Shown: one piece after another, positions 1 to 8,340 of the stretch | Layout of the letters: each line of letters opens with the position of its first letter | Position numbering within the stretch: position 1 is the first letter of the stretch | Notes under the pieces: generated by a model | What the model was told of the DNA's origin: nothing | Databases searched by the model: none | The model's input: the letters and a program-made list of their open reading frames with translations, nothing else | Made by a program: the position numbers and the translations under genes | NCBI RefSeq assembly: GCF_012027555.1 | Contig: NZ_SNUQ01000001.1 | Location: forward strand, 1-64,000 | Source of the DNA: Thermococcus sp. CX2 | GTDB lineage: Archaea > Methanobacteriota_B > Thermococci > Thermococcales > Thermococcaceae | Direction of reading: 5' to 3' | DNA length: 64,000 bases

Positions 1-266
1 ATCTCGATGATTTCCTCGAACTCTTGAAGCTTCTCTGGCTCGTCAGTTTTGATTATCAGAGCAACGACGTTGTGGGCCCTCTGGAGTTCCGGATTGAGTT
101 TAATCGTGTAACGCTGAATAATTCCTTCTTTCTCAAGTTTTTCCAGCCTCGTTTTAACAGTTGGCCTGCTGACGCTGAGTCTCTCCGCGAGTTCGGAAAT
201 GCTCAATCTCGAGTTGTCCATGAGGAGGTATATCAGCTTCAAATCCAGTTCATCCAGCTTTGTCAT
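1..266 (-). CDS. Lrp/AsnC-type transcriptional regulator, CopR-like (partial)
   Basis: The visible N-terminal 88 residues begin MTKLDELDLKLIYLLMDN and form an AsnC-type winged helix-turn-helix (recognition helix around SVSRPTVKTRLEKLEKEG), followed by the start of the effector-binding region. The rest lies beyond the window edge. It is divergent from the copper ATPase gene copA, and in Thermococcales the regulator beside copA is CopR, an AsnC-type HTH fused to a C-terminal TRASH metal-sensing domain. That TRASH domain cannot be seen here, so CopR is inferred from position; a generic Lrp regulator is the alternative. An 8-bp inverted repeat flanks its promoter. Confidence 0.8.
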   Translation of the reverse strand, partial: MTKLDELDLKLIYLLMDNSRLSISELAERLSVSRPTVKTRLEKLEKEGIIQRYTIKLNPELQRAHNVVALIIKTDEPEKLQEFEEIIE

Positions 267-267
267 G

Positions 268-324
268 GTAAACACCTGTGGGTTATTTGTTTCAAAATAT
301 AAAAATTCTTCGGTTAGTGTTTAC
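268..324. promoter_or_regulatory. Candidate operator: inverted repeat GTAAACAC / GTGTTTAC
   Basis: GTAAACAC at 268-275 and its exact reverse complement GTGTTTAC at 317-324 flank the AT-rich minus-strand TATA region (about 285-305) of the regulator gene. The right copy extends to the dyad GTGTTTACAC. The left copy sits next to the regulator start codon and the right copy lies upstream of copA. The placement suits autoregulation and control of copA, but binding is inferred. Confidence 0.45.
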
Positions 325-381
325 ACTTTGGTAGAAATAATGCCCTTAAGGTGTGCTGTTGAGTAAATATCGGTGGTGGTT

Positions 382-2784
382 ATGAAGCTCACGCTTAAAG
401 TCAACGGCATGACCTGTGCCATGTGCGTAAAAACCATAGAAACGGCCCTAAAAGAGCTTGATGGCGTTAAAGACGCCAGAGCCAATTTAGGCTCTGAGAG
501 TGTTTACGTGGACTTCGACGAGTCAAGGGTCAGCCTGAATCAGATTATAAAGACGATTGAAGAGCTCGGTTACCAGGTGGTCAGGGAAAAGAGAGACGCA
601 ATAATAAAAATCGGTGGAATGACCTGTGCAATGTGTGTTAAAACCATTGAAGTAGCTCTTAAAGAGCTCCCAGGGGTTTTAGATGCCCAGGTCAATTTGG
701 CAACTGAAAAGGCTAAGGTAAGCTATGATCCAAGTTTAGTAAGCATGGAAGACATTAAGAGGGCAATTGAAGAGGTTGGCTACCAATTCTTGGGAGTTGA
801 AGGTGAGGAAAGCTATGACGTAGAAAAAGAGGTTCGAGAGAAGCACATAAGGGAAATGAAGAAAAAACTTGCAGTTGCTTGGGGAATAGGAATACCTCTC
901 TTCGCCTCAGCGCAGCTTCACAGGTTTGGAATTGAAATTCCCAACCTAATTTACATTCAATTCCTGCTGGCAACTCTGGCAATAATCTACGCTGGAAGGG
1001 ATATCTTTGGAAAGGCTCTCAATTCATTGAAGCACAAAAGCTTAAACATGGAAGTCATGTACTCCATGGGAATTGGTTCTGCTTATTTTGCAAGCGTTTT
1101 AGCTACAATAGGAATTATTCCGAGGGAGTTCAACTTTTATGAGGCAAGCGTTTTGCTGATGGCCTTCCTCCTGCTTGGACGCTACTTGGAGACCTTGGCC
1201 AAAGGAAGAACGAGTGAGGCAATTAAAAAGCTCATGGGGCTTCAAGCTAAAAAGGCAACCGTAATTAGGGATGGAAAAGAGATTGAAGTTCCAATAAGCG
1301 AAGTTAAAGTCGGCGATATTGTCATAGTCAAGCCTGGAGAGAGGATCCCAGTCGATGGAATTGTAATTGAGGGAGAAAGCTACGTTGACGAATCGATGAT
1401 TACCGGAGAACCAATTCCAAATTTAAAGAAGAAGGGCGACGAGGTTATCGGCGGAACGATTAACAAGAACTCCGTGCTTAAAATCGAGGCAAAGAGGGTC
1501 GGAAGAGACACCGTTCTGGCACAAATAATTAGGCTCGTTGAGGAGGCACAAAATACAAGACCACCGATTCAGAGATTAGCGGACAAAGTCGTTACATACT
1601 TCATTCCAACCGTTTTGACAATAGCACTAATCTCCTTTGGATACTGGTACTTCATAGCTGGCCAGCCCCTGCTCTTCGCCTTCACAACACTGCTCAGCGT
1701 TTTGGTGATTGCCTGCCCATGTGCCTTTGGCTTGGCAACTCCAACGGCTTTAACAGTTGGAATGGGCAAAGGTGCTGAAATGGGCATTTTAATTAAGAAC
1801 GGTGAAGTACTGGAAATAGCGAGGAAAGCCACGATAGTTCTCTTCGATAAGACGGGGACGCTAACAAAAGGGACGCCTGAAGTTACGGATGTAGTGACTT
1901 TTGGCATTGATGAGAAAGAGCTTTTGAGCTTAGTAGCTTCAGCTGAAAAGCGCTCAGAGCATCCACTAGGAGAAGCCATAGTTAGGAAAGCTCAAGAGCT
2001 CGGATTAGAGGTTAAAGAGTCTCAAAGCTTTGAGGCAATAACCGGCAAGGGAGTAAAGGCAGTAGTGGATGGAAAGGAAATCTTGGCCGGAAATAGAAAG
2101 CTGTTCAAAGAGAATGGCTATTCAATAGAAGGAGAGGTCGAAAAAGCCCTCCTCCGGCTTGAAGATGAGGCTAAAACGGCCATAATAGTGGCAATTGACG
2201 GAAAAATAGTGGGAGTTATTGGAATAGCGGACACAATCAAAGAAGGTGCGAGAGAAGCGATAGAAGAGCTTCACAAAATGGGCAAGAAAGTTGGAATGAT
2301 TACCGGCGACAATAGAAGAACCGCAGAAGCGATAGCTAGACAGCTCAACATAGATTACGTTTTAGCAGAAGTTTTGCCCCAGGATAAAGCAAATGAAGTG
2401 AAGAAGCTTCAGGAGAAGGGAGAAGTAGTCATTTTTGTCGGAGATGGAATAAACGACGCTCCCGCTTTGGCTCAAGCTGACATAGGCATAGCGGTAAGCT
2501 CTGGAACCGACATAGCAATGGAGAGCGGAGACATCGTCTTGATTAAAAACGACTTAAGAGATGTGGTTAGGGCAATAAAGCTCAGCCAAAAGACGCTCTC
2601 AAAGATTAAGCAGAACATCTTCTGGGCGATGTTCTACAACACCATCCTAATACCCTTCGCCGCTGGACTGGCCTATGTGCTCTTTGGAATCACCTTCAGA
2701 CCAGAATGGGCTGCTGGAGCTATGTCATTGAGCAGCGTAAGTGTCGTTACAAACTCCTTGCTTTTGAAAAAAGCTAAGATTTGA
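382..2784 (+). CDS. copA: Copper-translocating P1B-type ATPase
   Basis: An 800-residue heavy-metal ATPase of the inner membrane that exports Cu(I). Two N-terminal HMA metal-binding domains each carry GMTCAMC (Cys12/Cys15 and Cys82/Cys85). They are followed by membrane helices, the TGE loop (MITGEP), the transmembrane CPC copper site (ACPCAFG, about residue 444), the phosphorylation motif DKTGT (Asp near 489) and GDGINDAP (near 690). The ATG at 382 follows GGTGGT; the upstream in-frame GTG at 373 is part of that ribosome binding site. A thioredoxin-like gene follows after 10 nt and the regulator is divergent, so this is a copper-resistance unit. Confidence 0.96.
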   Translation: MKLTLKVNGMTCAMCVKTIETALKELDGVKDARANLGSESVYVDFDESRVSLNQIIKTIEELGYQVVREKRDAIIKIGGMTCAMCVKTIEVALKELPGVLDAQVNLATEKAKVSYDPSLVSMEDIKRAIEEVGYQFLGVEGEESYDVEKEVREKHIREMKKKLAVAWGIGIPLFASAQLHRFGIEIPNLIYIQFLLATLAIIYAGRDIFGKALNSLKHKSLNMEVMYSMGIGSAYFASVLATIGIIPREFNFYEASVLLMAFLLLGRYLETLAKGRTSEAIKKLMGLQAKKATVIRDGKEIEVPISEVKVGDIVIVKPGERIPVDGIVIEGESYVDESMITGEPIPNLKKKGDEVIGGTINKNSVLKIEAKRVGRDTVLAQIIRLVEEAQNTRPPIQRLADKVVTYFIPTVLTIALISFGYWYFIAGQPLLFAFTTLLSVLVIACPCAFGLATPTALTVGMGKGAEMGILIKNGEVLEIARKATIVLFDKTGTLTKGTPEVTDVVTFGIDEKELLSLVASAEKRSEHPLGEAIVRKAQELGLEVKESQSFEAITGKGVKAVVDGKEILAGNRKLFKENGYSIEGEVEKALLRLEDEAKTAIIVAIDGKIVGVIGIADTIKEGAREAIEELHKMGKKVGMITGDNRRTAEAIARQLNIDYVLAEVLPQDKANEVKKLQEKGEVVIFVGDGINDAPALAQADIGIAVSSGTDIAMESGDIVLIKNDLRDVVRAIKLSQKTLSKIKQNIFWAMFYNTILIPFAAGLAYVLFGITFRPEWAAGAMSLSSVSVVTNSLLLKKAKI

Positions 2785-2794
2785 GGTGGTTAAG

Positions 2795-3112
2795 ATGATC
2801 AGGGAGTTTGATGGTGACTTTGGAAAAGTTAAAAGGGCCAAATATGCCCTCCTTTGGTTTTCTTCTCCTGGCTGTCCACCATGCAGGATGATTGAACCGT
2901 TTATGCACGAGCTGAGCGAGGAGTATAGGGAAGTGGAGTTCTGGGAGGTTGACGTGGAGAAGCATCTTCCACTTGCGGAGAAGTTCGACGTCATGAACGT
3001 ACCTACGCTGATTTATCTCAAAGAAGGAAATGAAATCACGAGGCAGAACCTGGTGAGGAAGAAGGAAGAGGTCGAGGAGAAGCTAATGATGCTTCTGGGT
3101 TCTGACTCCTGA
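2795..3112 (+). CDS. Thioredoxin-like CPPC protein
   Basis: A 105-residue thioredoxin-fold protein with the active-site motif CPPC (GCPPCRM, near residue 30), the cis-proline segment NVPTLIYL and no signal peptide, so it acts in the cytoplasm. The ATG at 2795 follows GAGGTGG that overlaps the copA stop, indicating co-transcription with the copper pump. CPPC is not the classical CGPC; protein disulfide reduction is the family role, and a link to copper-damaged thiols is inferred from the operon. Confidence 0.85.
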   Translation: MIREFDGDFGKVKRAKYALLWFSSPGCPPCRMIEPFMHELSEEYREVEFWEVDVEKHLPLAEKFDVMNVPTLIYLKEGNEITRQNLVRKKEEVEEKLMMLLGSDS

Positions 3113-3378
3113 AGTTTCTGGGCTTTGCTTTTTATCTTGTTCCCTTTGATTGCGTATGAAACTAATAAAGGTCGAGATTCTTCACGACCACCACCGACTT
3201 AGATTTGGATAGGCTCTATTTTAGAAACCCGATGAACGAACGTTTCGGGGGTTTCATTCTGGAGTTAGCAGGTCTGGTGGATTGAAATGTCAGAGCCACC
3301 GGAACAGGTTAGCAGACGTCAGGTTTAAGTTTCTTCAGGCCTTTTTAACTACCGGAGAACAATTCGGATGTGGTGGCA
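3113..3378. other. Intergenic region with stem-loop and short direct repeats
   Basis: A T-rich stretch (3121-3145) after the thioredoxin-like gene could terminate transcription. Further on, CTGGTGG and CCACCGG form a 7-bp stem with a 15-nt loop around 3270-3302. GTTAGCAG occurs twice, once followed by GTC and once by ACGTC. A 38-codon open frame through this region ends LYFRNPMNERFGG... but has no convincing ribosome binding site. No gene is called. Confidence 0.3.
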
Positions 3379-4122
3379 ATGAAAAAGAACGAATGGGAAG
3401 AGTTTTTTGATAGGGAGGCAAGTCATTACCTGGAAGAGCCGTTTACTAAACACACAAAAGAGGAAGTGGAGTTTTTATTGAATGAGTTTCAGCTGCCAGA
3501 AGGAGCCAAGATACTGGACGTTGGCTGCGGTGTCGGAAGGCACTCAATAGAGCTTGCAAAAAGAGGCTACAAAGTTACAGGAATTGACATATCCCAGGGA
3601 ATGCTTGAAGAAGCAAGAAAACGAGCTCAAAAAGAAGGTGTTGAAGTGGAGTTCATAAAAGCAGACGCCACGAAGTTTAAGCGTGAGGAGGAATTTGACG
3701 CTGCCATATGCCTCTGCGAAGGTGCTTTTTCGTTAATCGGTTCAAGTGACGACCCAATAGAGCACGACTTGGCGATACTCAAGAACATTTATGAATCCCT
3801 AAAGCCCGGCGGGAAATTTATTTTGACTGCCCTAAGTGCCCTTTCAAGAGTCAAAGGAGCATCAAACGAGGACATAGCCAAAGGAACTTTCGACCCAAAC
3901 ACCATGACGTTCTTTGAAGAAATTGAGGCACCCGATGGCACAAAAGTCCCGATTAGAGAGCGTGTCTACGTCCCCACAGAGCTTTACTTAATGTTCAAAA
4001 TGGTTGGGTTTGAAGTAAAAGCCATCTGGGGAGGCACTGCTGGAAGGTGGGGAAAGAGGAAGGTGGATTTCGACGACATTGAGATAATGGTTATAGGTGA
4101 AAAGCCCAGAAGGGAGGGGTAA
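3379..4122 (+). CDS. Class I SAM-dependent methyltransferase
   Basis: A 247-residue Rossmann-fold methyltransferase. Motif I is DVGCGVGRHSIEL, the acidic residue after strand 2 is in TGIDISQGML, and motif post I-III includes ADATKF and LKPGGKFIL. It belongs to the UbiE/Methyltransf_25 type; the substrate cannot be read from the sequence. The ATG at 3379 follows GGTGG; an in-frame GTG 9 nt upstream is part of the ribosome binding site. It stands alone between the copper cluster and an ABC exporter. Confidence 0.85.
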   Translation: MKKNEWEEFFDREASHYLEEPFTKHTKEEVEFLLNEFQLPEGAKILDVGCGVGRHSIELAKRGYKVTGIDISQGMLEEARKRAQKEGVEVEFIKADATKFKREEEFDAAICLCEGAFSLIGSSDDPIEHDLAILKNIYESLKPGGKFILTALSALSRVKGASNEDIAKGTFDPNTMTFFEEIEAPDGTKVPIRERVYVPTELYLMFKMVGFEVKAIWGGTAGRWGKRKVDFDDIEIMVIGEKPRREG

Positions 4123-4203
4123 AATTCGGAGCTCACATTTTCTTTTTAATGAAAGAGCGCATCACGCCCGCGTATAGGGCGGGGGTCAAGGTTAAGTAGT
4201 TTT

Positions 4204-4224
4204 CCACCGTAATCACTCCGGTGG
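4204..4224 (+). promoter_or_regulatory. Possible Shine-Dalgarno-masking hairpin before the ABC ATPase
   Basis: CCACCG (4204-4209) is complementary to CGGTGG (4219-4224), which contains the ribosome binding site of the ATPase starting at 4229. The loop is 9 nt. If formed in the mRNA the 6-bp stem would hide the ribosome binding site; whether it is regulatory is unknown. Confidence 0.3.
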
Positions 4225-4228
4225 GAGC

Positions 4229-5080
4229 ATGCCTGTTATCGAGGTTGAAAACGTTAGGAAATACTACGGTGAAGTGAGGGGCGTTGAAAACTTGAGCTTC
4301 TCCGTTGAGGAAGGGGAAATCTACGGCTTTTTGGGCCCCAACGGGGCAGGAAAGACGACAACAGTTAAAATCTTGGTCAAGATAATCAAGGACTACGAAG
4401 GCGAGGTTAGAGTCTTTGGAAAAGACTTGAGAGAGTGGGGCAAGGACTACTACCAGAAAATAGGCGTCTCCTTTGAGTTTCCCGCAATTTACTCGAAGCT
4501 CACGGCCCTTGAAAACCTTGAGTTCTTTGCCTCCTTCTACAAGAAGCACCTTGACCCCATGGATGTGCTCAAAATGGTGGGCCTTGACAAGGAAGCAGAC
4601 CAGTTGGTTGGGAACCTTTCCAAGGGTATGAAGAAGAAGCTCGACCTCGCGAGGGCCTTCCTCCCTGATCCGGAGATACTCTTCCTCGATGAGCCTTTAG
4701 AGGGTCTCGACCCTGGAAGCGCAAGGAAGATTAAGGACATGCTCCTTGAGATGAGGGAGAACGGAAAGACGATTTTTCTAACGACACACAACATGTACGT
4801 GGCGGACGAGCTCTGCGACAGGGTGGCCTTCATAGTGGACGGTGCTGTGAGGCTCGTGGACAGCCCGAAGGAGCTCAAGGTCAAGATGGGTAAGAGGGTT
4901 GTGAAGGTTGAATATGCCGCCAGTGGCAACGTTGAGGTTAGGGAATTCCCGCTAGAAGGCTTGGGTCAGAACGAGGAGTTCCTCGAAATCCTCCGGAACC
5001 ACGAGGTAAGAAGGATAAACACGGAGGAGCCTACGCTCGAGGAGATATTCCTAAAGGTGACGGGGAGGAGGCTCGTATGA
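4229..5080 (+). CDS. ABC transporter ATP-binding protein
   Basis: A 283-residue ABC ATPase with Walker A GPNGAGKTT, signature LSKGMKKKLDLA, Walker B ILFLDEPLEGLDPG and the H-loop TTHNM. The C-terminal region is typical of DrrA/CcmA-type exporter ATPases. Its stop overlaps the start of the first permease by 4 nt (ATGA), and the second permease overlaps likewise, so the three genes encode one complete exporter. The substrate is not evident; daunorubicin- or fluoroquinolone-exporter labels for such sets are only family names. Confidence 0.93.
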   Translation: MPVIEVENVRKYYGEVRGVENLSFSVEEGEIYGFLGPNGAGKTTTVKILVKIIKDYEGEVRVFGKDLREWGKDYYQKIGVSFEFPAIYSKLTALENLEFFASFYKKHLDPMDVLKMVGLDKEADQLVGNLSKGMKKKLDLARAFLPDPEILFLDEPLEGLDPGSARKIKDMLLEMRENGKTIFLTTHNMYVADELCDRVAFIVDGAVRLVDSPKELKVKMGKRVVKVEYAASGNVEVREFPLEGLGQNEEFLEILRNHEVRRINTEEPTLEEIFLKVTGRRLV

Positions 5081-5781
5081 GCTTTGCCCAGCTTATGAAG
5101 GTCGAGTTCAAGGTGGGCATAAGGAACTACACCTACCACATCTACTTCCTCGTGGCCCTTGCTTACGGCGTTGTGCTGAGGGCCTTCCCGGCGGAGTACG
5201 TCCCGACGATGGCACCGCTTTTCATATTTATCGAGCCAGGTATGCTCGGCTTTATGTTCATTGGAACCTCGATATTCTCCGACAAGAAGGACGGCACTAT
5301 TGGAGCGCTCTCCGTGACGCCGATGGAGTGGCGCGACTATTACCTCTCCAAAACGATCATCATGGCTTTACTAGCTCTTATCGGGGCGCTAGTGATAGTG
5401 GTCGTCGGTGCTGGCTTCAACGTCCAAATCGCCTACGTGCTCATCGGAACTCTGCTGGTCTCGGTGGTCTACACCCTCCTCGGCATAGCGATAGCTGCAA
5501 AATACAGGGATCTGGACGACTACTTCGTGCCCCTGCTGGCCGTCATGGTGCTTTCTTTCCTGCCCTTTGCGGCATACCACGGGCTCATAAGCGGCCCATG
5601 GGGGAAGGTGCTCTACATTATACCGAGCTATCCGGGACTCTACTTCTTCCACGCGGGCTTCGAGGAGATAGCGAGGGAAACACTGATGTGGTCGGGCATT
5701 GCCCTTGTAATCTGGGGCATCGTAGCATACAACCTCGCTAAAATCCGCTTTTACAAATACGCCGTGGAGGGATTGAGATGA
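5077..5781 (+). CDS. ABC exporter permease (first of two)
   Basis: A 234-residue integral membrane protein with about six hydrophobic helices. It has the features of ABC-2 type permeases, such as FSDKKDGTIGALSVTPMEWRDYY after the second helix, which corresponds to the EKE.GT...L..P coupling region. It is translationally coupled to the ATPase before it and to the second permease after it. The two permeases are about the same size and probably form a heterodimeric channel. Confidence 0.88.
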   Translation: MSFAQLMKVEFKVGIRNYTYHIYFLVALAYGVVLRAFPAEYVPTMAPLFIFIEPGMLGFMFIGTSIFSDKKDGTIGALSVTPMEWRDYYLSKTIIMALLALIGALVIVVVGAGFNVQIAYVLIGTLLVSVVYTLLGIAIAAKYRDLDDYFVPLLAVMVLSFLPFAAYHGLISGPWGKVLYIIPSYPGLYFFHAGFEEIARETLMWSGIALVIWGIVAYNLAKIRFYKYAVEGLR

Positions 5782-6482
5782 GTTTTGTGAAGAAGTTCCT
5801 CGCCATTTACAGGATTGACTGGAAGATGCTGAAAAGGGACCCGATGCTCGTTTACAGCATCGTCATTACCCTAATCCTCCTTTTCGTCGTCCGCTACTTC
5901 AAGGACCGGCTGGGGGTTCTCTATCCGCCCGCAGCAATCTTTTGCATCATCTTCATTCCCCTCATCTTCGGCATGATTCCCGGCTTCATGATGGCCAACG
6001 AAAAGGAAGAGAAAACTATAGCGGCCCTTCAGGTGATTCCGATATCGAGTGAGGCCTTCTTAACGTACAGACTCCTCTGGGCATCTGCTGTAACGGTAAT
6101 CCTCACGGGCCTAGCGCCGAAAATTCTTGACATAATGGTTCCATGGAAAGGCCTCCTGGCGCTCATGGCACTTTTCATCATTGAAGTGTGGACCTACGCG
6201 CTGTTGATAACTGACTTCTCGAAGACTAGGATGCAGGCTTTGACAGTTTCAAAAGTCGCCGGCTGGCTGCTCATTCTTCCACCGGCCATAAAGTTCATCG
6301 TGATCGCTAGGAACATGTCAACTGATTGGAGCAAGTTCACGGCCTTTCTTCCGACCTACTGGGTTTACAGGCTCTTCGAGGGGATTCCTTTCAACGACTA
6401 CGGCGATTTCTGGCCGGGGCTGGTGGTCCATCTGATGTGGCTGGTGCCTCTGGTCTGGCTGTTCAGGAGAAGGGTTCTTTGA
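5778..6482 (+). CDS. ABC exporter permease (second of two)
   Basis: A 234-residue ABC-2 type membrane protein, same length as its partner, with about six membrane helices and the coupling motif ANEKEEKTIAALQVIPISS. It starts with ATGA overlapping the previous stop. With the ATPase and first permease it forms a complete exporter operon. The following 160 nt to the convergent ferritin-like gene show no recognisable gene. Confidence 0.88.
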   Translation: MSFVKKFLAIYRIDWKMLKRDPMLVYSIVITLILLFVVRYFKDRLGVLYPPAAIFCIIFIPLIFGMIPGFMMANEKEEKTIAALQVIPISSEAFLTYRLLWASAVTVILTGLAPKILDIMVPWKGLLALMALFIIEVWTYALLITDFSKTRMQALTVSKVAGWLLILPPAIKFIVIARNMSTDWSKFTAFLPTYWVYRLFEGIPFNDYGDFWPGLVVHLMWLVPLVWLFRRRVL

Positions 6483-6646
6483 CTTTGTTTCTCATTAATC
6501 TGCTCCACCCAGTCAGATGCGATGTAAAATGAACGTACTTCACGGTCTTATCCTTCGGGTACATACTGGAGAAGCTTATCTGGACAGCTAAAGAAAGGAG
6601 GGGAATAATCCCACCAAGGCACTGTTGTCATTCCTCAGCAAAATGG

Positions 6647-7234
6647 CTACCCCTTTTCTTTTTTATCCCTCATAAGCTCTTTGATGAGCTCTTGAAATTC
6701 TTGTTCAGCCTTTATCTTCCTATAGAACTCGTACTCCTTTAACACAAAATTATAGTGATCGCGTTCATCATTTGCGAGCTCTAGGAATATCTGTTTATAT
6801 TCTGGAATTCCTATGTTCTTTTCCAAATACAGATATACTTCTTCTGCCAATTTCTCATATTCCATGGCGATTTCGAGAATATCAAGATACTCCCTCGCTG
6901 TTTTTAGCTTGAACTCCCTTTCTTTGAATATTTCAGTCCAACTCTCAAAGGGGACATCTTTTGGCTCTTCGCCGGGATATAACGTTTTAAAAATCTCTGT
7001 TACTTTTTGCTCATGGGATTTTTCTGTCTCAATAAACTCCTTAAATCTCTCTTTGTAATAATCGCTGGGAATATTTTCATAGAGAAAAGTGTAAAGGCTT
7101 GTTGAGTCCCCTTCGCCTTTAACAACATAACTCAGAACATCCCTTAGGGGCATTTTGGTAATCTGCTTCAGAATCTCCCTCACCTTTTCTTCGATTTCTG
7201 CTTTTTTCATGAAAACCTCTAATGGACTTTCCAT
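6647..7234 (-). CDS. Ferritin-like (rubrerythrin-type) di-iron protein
   Basis: A 195-residue all-helical protein with the residues expected of a ferritin-like four-helix bundle: EKSHEQ (Glu71/His74), EKLAEEVY (Glu near 128-132) and NDERDHY (Glu157/His160). There is no rubredoxin domain. A role in peroxide or iron handling is inferred from the family and from the peroxiredoxin gene upstream on the same strand. The ATG at 7234 (MESPLE) follows GAGGGG; the longer frame to 7264 has no ribosome binding site. It is lower in GC than its neighbours. Confidence 0.75.
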   Translation of the reverse strand: MESPLEVFMKKAEIEEKVREILKQITKMPLRDVLSYVVKGEGDSTSLYTFLYENIPSDYYKERFKEFIETEKSHEQKVTEIFKTLYPGEEPKDVPFESWTEIFKEREFKLKTAREYLDILEIAMEYEKLAEEVYLYLEKNIGIPEYKQIFLELANDERDHYNFVLKEYEFYRKIKAEQEFQELIKELMRDKKEKG

Positions 7235-7463
7235 AATTGCTCCCCTCTTTGTAATTTTCTTCATGTTTTTTAAACTTTTTTTGCTGCTTTTATTTTTGGA
7301 TTTTTAGGAAACTTCCAAAAAATTAAACAAATGAAACACTTTGACATCCCACCATTACCTTTAGCCTTTTTGCAGCCATAGGGAGTATTGGCGTGAGCAA
7401 TGGGAAACCAGGAAGTTACTCGATCTCCCATGGAAGGATAGAAAAGAGGTGAAGCTAAAAGCC

Positions 7464-8114
7464 TCACTCAAGCTTCTTGTGGCAGAACCACCAGTCGTAG
7501 CACTCGATCTCGCCCTTGGCCTTGGCCTCCTCGCGGGCCTTCTTCTCTTCGATGGTGGCAGCCGGCGGGATGATGACATTGTCACCGATAAGCTCGTTGT
7601 TCGGCCACTTGTGCGGCAGAGCAACGCCGTGCTCGTCGCTGGTCTTGAGGGCCTTGACGAGCCTGAGTATCTCATCCCAGTCCCTGCCGACCTCGGCCGG
7701 GTAGTAAACTATCGCCCTGATGACGCCCTTGTCGTCAACGACGAAGACGGCCCTCGCGGTTATGGTGGAGCCGCTTGGGATCATGCCGAGCTTGTCGGCG
7801 AGCTCACCGCGGTCGTCGGCTATGACGGGGAAGTCGATCTCAACGCCGAGGTTGTCCTTAATCCACTCCATCCACTTGATGTGGCTGAAGACCTGATCAA
7901 CGCTCAGTCCAATTGGCTCGACGCCGAGCTTCCTGAACTCCTCGGCCCTCTTCTGCATGGCGTAGAACTCGGTGGTACAGACTGGGGTGAAGTCGGCAGG
8001 GTGGCTGAAGAGTACGAACCACTTGCCCTTCTCGGCGAAGTAGTCCGGGAGCTTTATTACTCCGTGGGTGGTCTTAACTTCGACCTCTGGGAACTTTTCT
8101 CCTATGACGACCAT
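7464..8114 (-). CDS. Peroxiredoxin (archaeal Prx6/AhpC-type)
   Basis: A 216-residue thiol peroxidase that reduces H2O2 and alkyl hydroperoxides. The peroxidatic cysteine is Cys46 in PVCTTEF with the upstream proline in HPADFTP. Two more cysteines near the C-terminus, Cys205 and Cys211 (ECYDWWFC), match the arrangement of the Aeropyrum pernix enzyme, where the C-terminal pair resolves the disulfide. Start ATG follows GAGGTGATGA. A strong box A lies upstream on the minus strand. Confidence 0.95.
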   Translation of the reverse strand: MVVIGEKFPEVEVKTTHGVIKLPDYFAEKGKWFVLFSHPADFTPVCTTEFYAMQKRAEEFRKLGVEPIGLSVDQVFSHIKWMEWIKDNLGVEIDFPVIADDRGELADKLGMIPSGSTITARAVFVVDDKGVIRAIVYYPAEVGRDWDEILRLVKALKTSDEHGVALPHKWPNNELIGDNVIIPPAATIEEKKAREEAKAKGEIECYDWWFCHKKLE

Positions 8115-8169
8115 CTTTCATCACCTCTTACTTTTTGTGTGTTTTTTTCACTATAAACCTGCTTGGTTC

Positions 8170-8188
8170 GATTATATAAATCTTTCGG
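8170..8188 (-). promoter_or_regulatory. Promoter (BRE/TATA) of the peroxiredoxin gene
   Basis: On the minus strand the sequence reads CCGAAAGATTTATATAATC, a near-ideal Thermococcales BRE plus box A. It lies about 60-75 nt upstream of the peroxiredoxin start. The short direct repeat GGTTCG flanks it on both sides on the plus strand. Confidence 0.7.
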
Positions 8189-8340
8189 TTCGGCTAACGG
8201 CATAAAGTTTGGCGAATATCCAATCTGCTTAATAAGCCCTGAGTTGTTCGTGCAAAGAATGTTCTTCATTTACCGTCATTTTGTGATTAAAATATCGGCA
8301 GGGGTTGTCAGAAAGAGAAAATCTTGGCCGAGATTTCGCC

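Noticed and set aside
3170-3285. Short frame reading LYFRNPMNERFGGFILELAGLVD in the gap after the thioredoxin-like gene
   Set aside because: No start codon with a ribosome binding site and no recognised family; may be chance or a decayed fragment.
7449-8156. Long plus-strand frame opposite the peroxiredoxin gene
   Set aside because: It is a shadow frame with no ribosome binding site and an unlikely composition.
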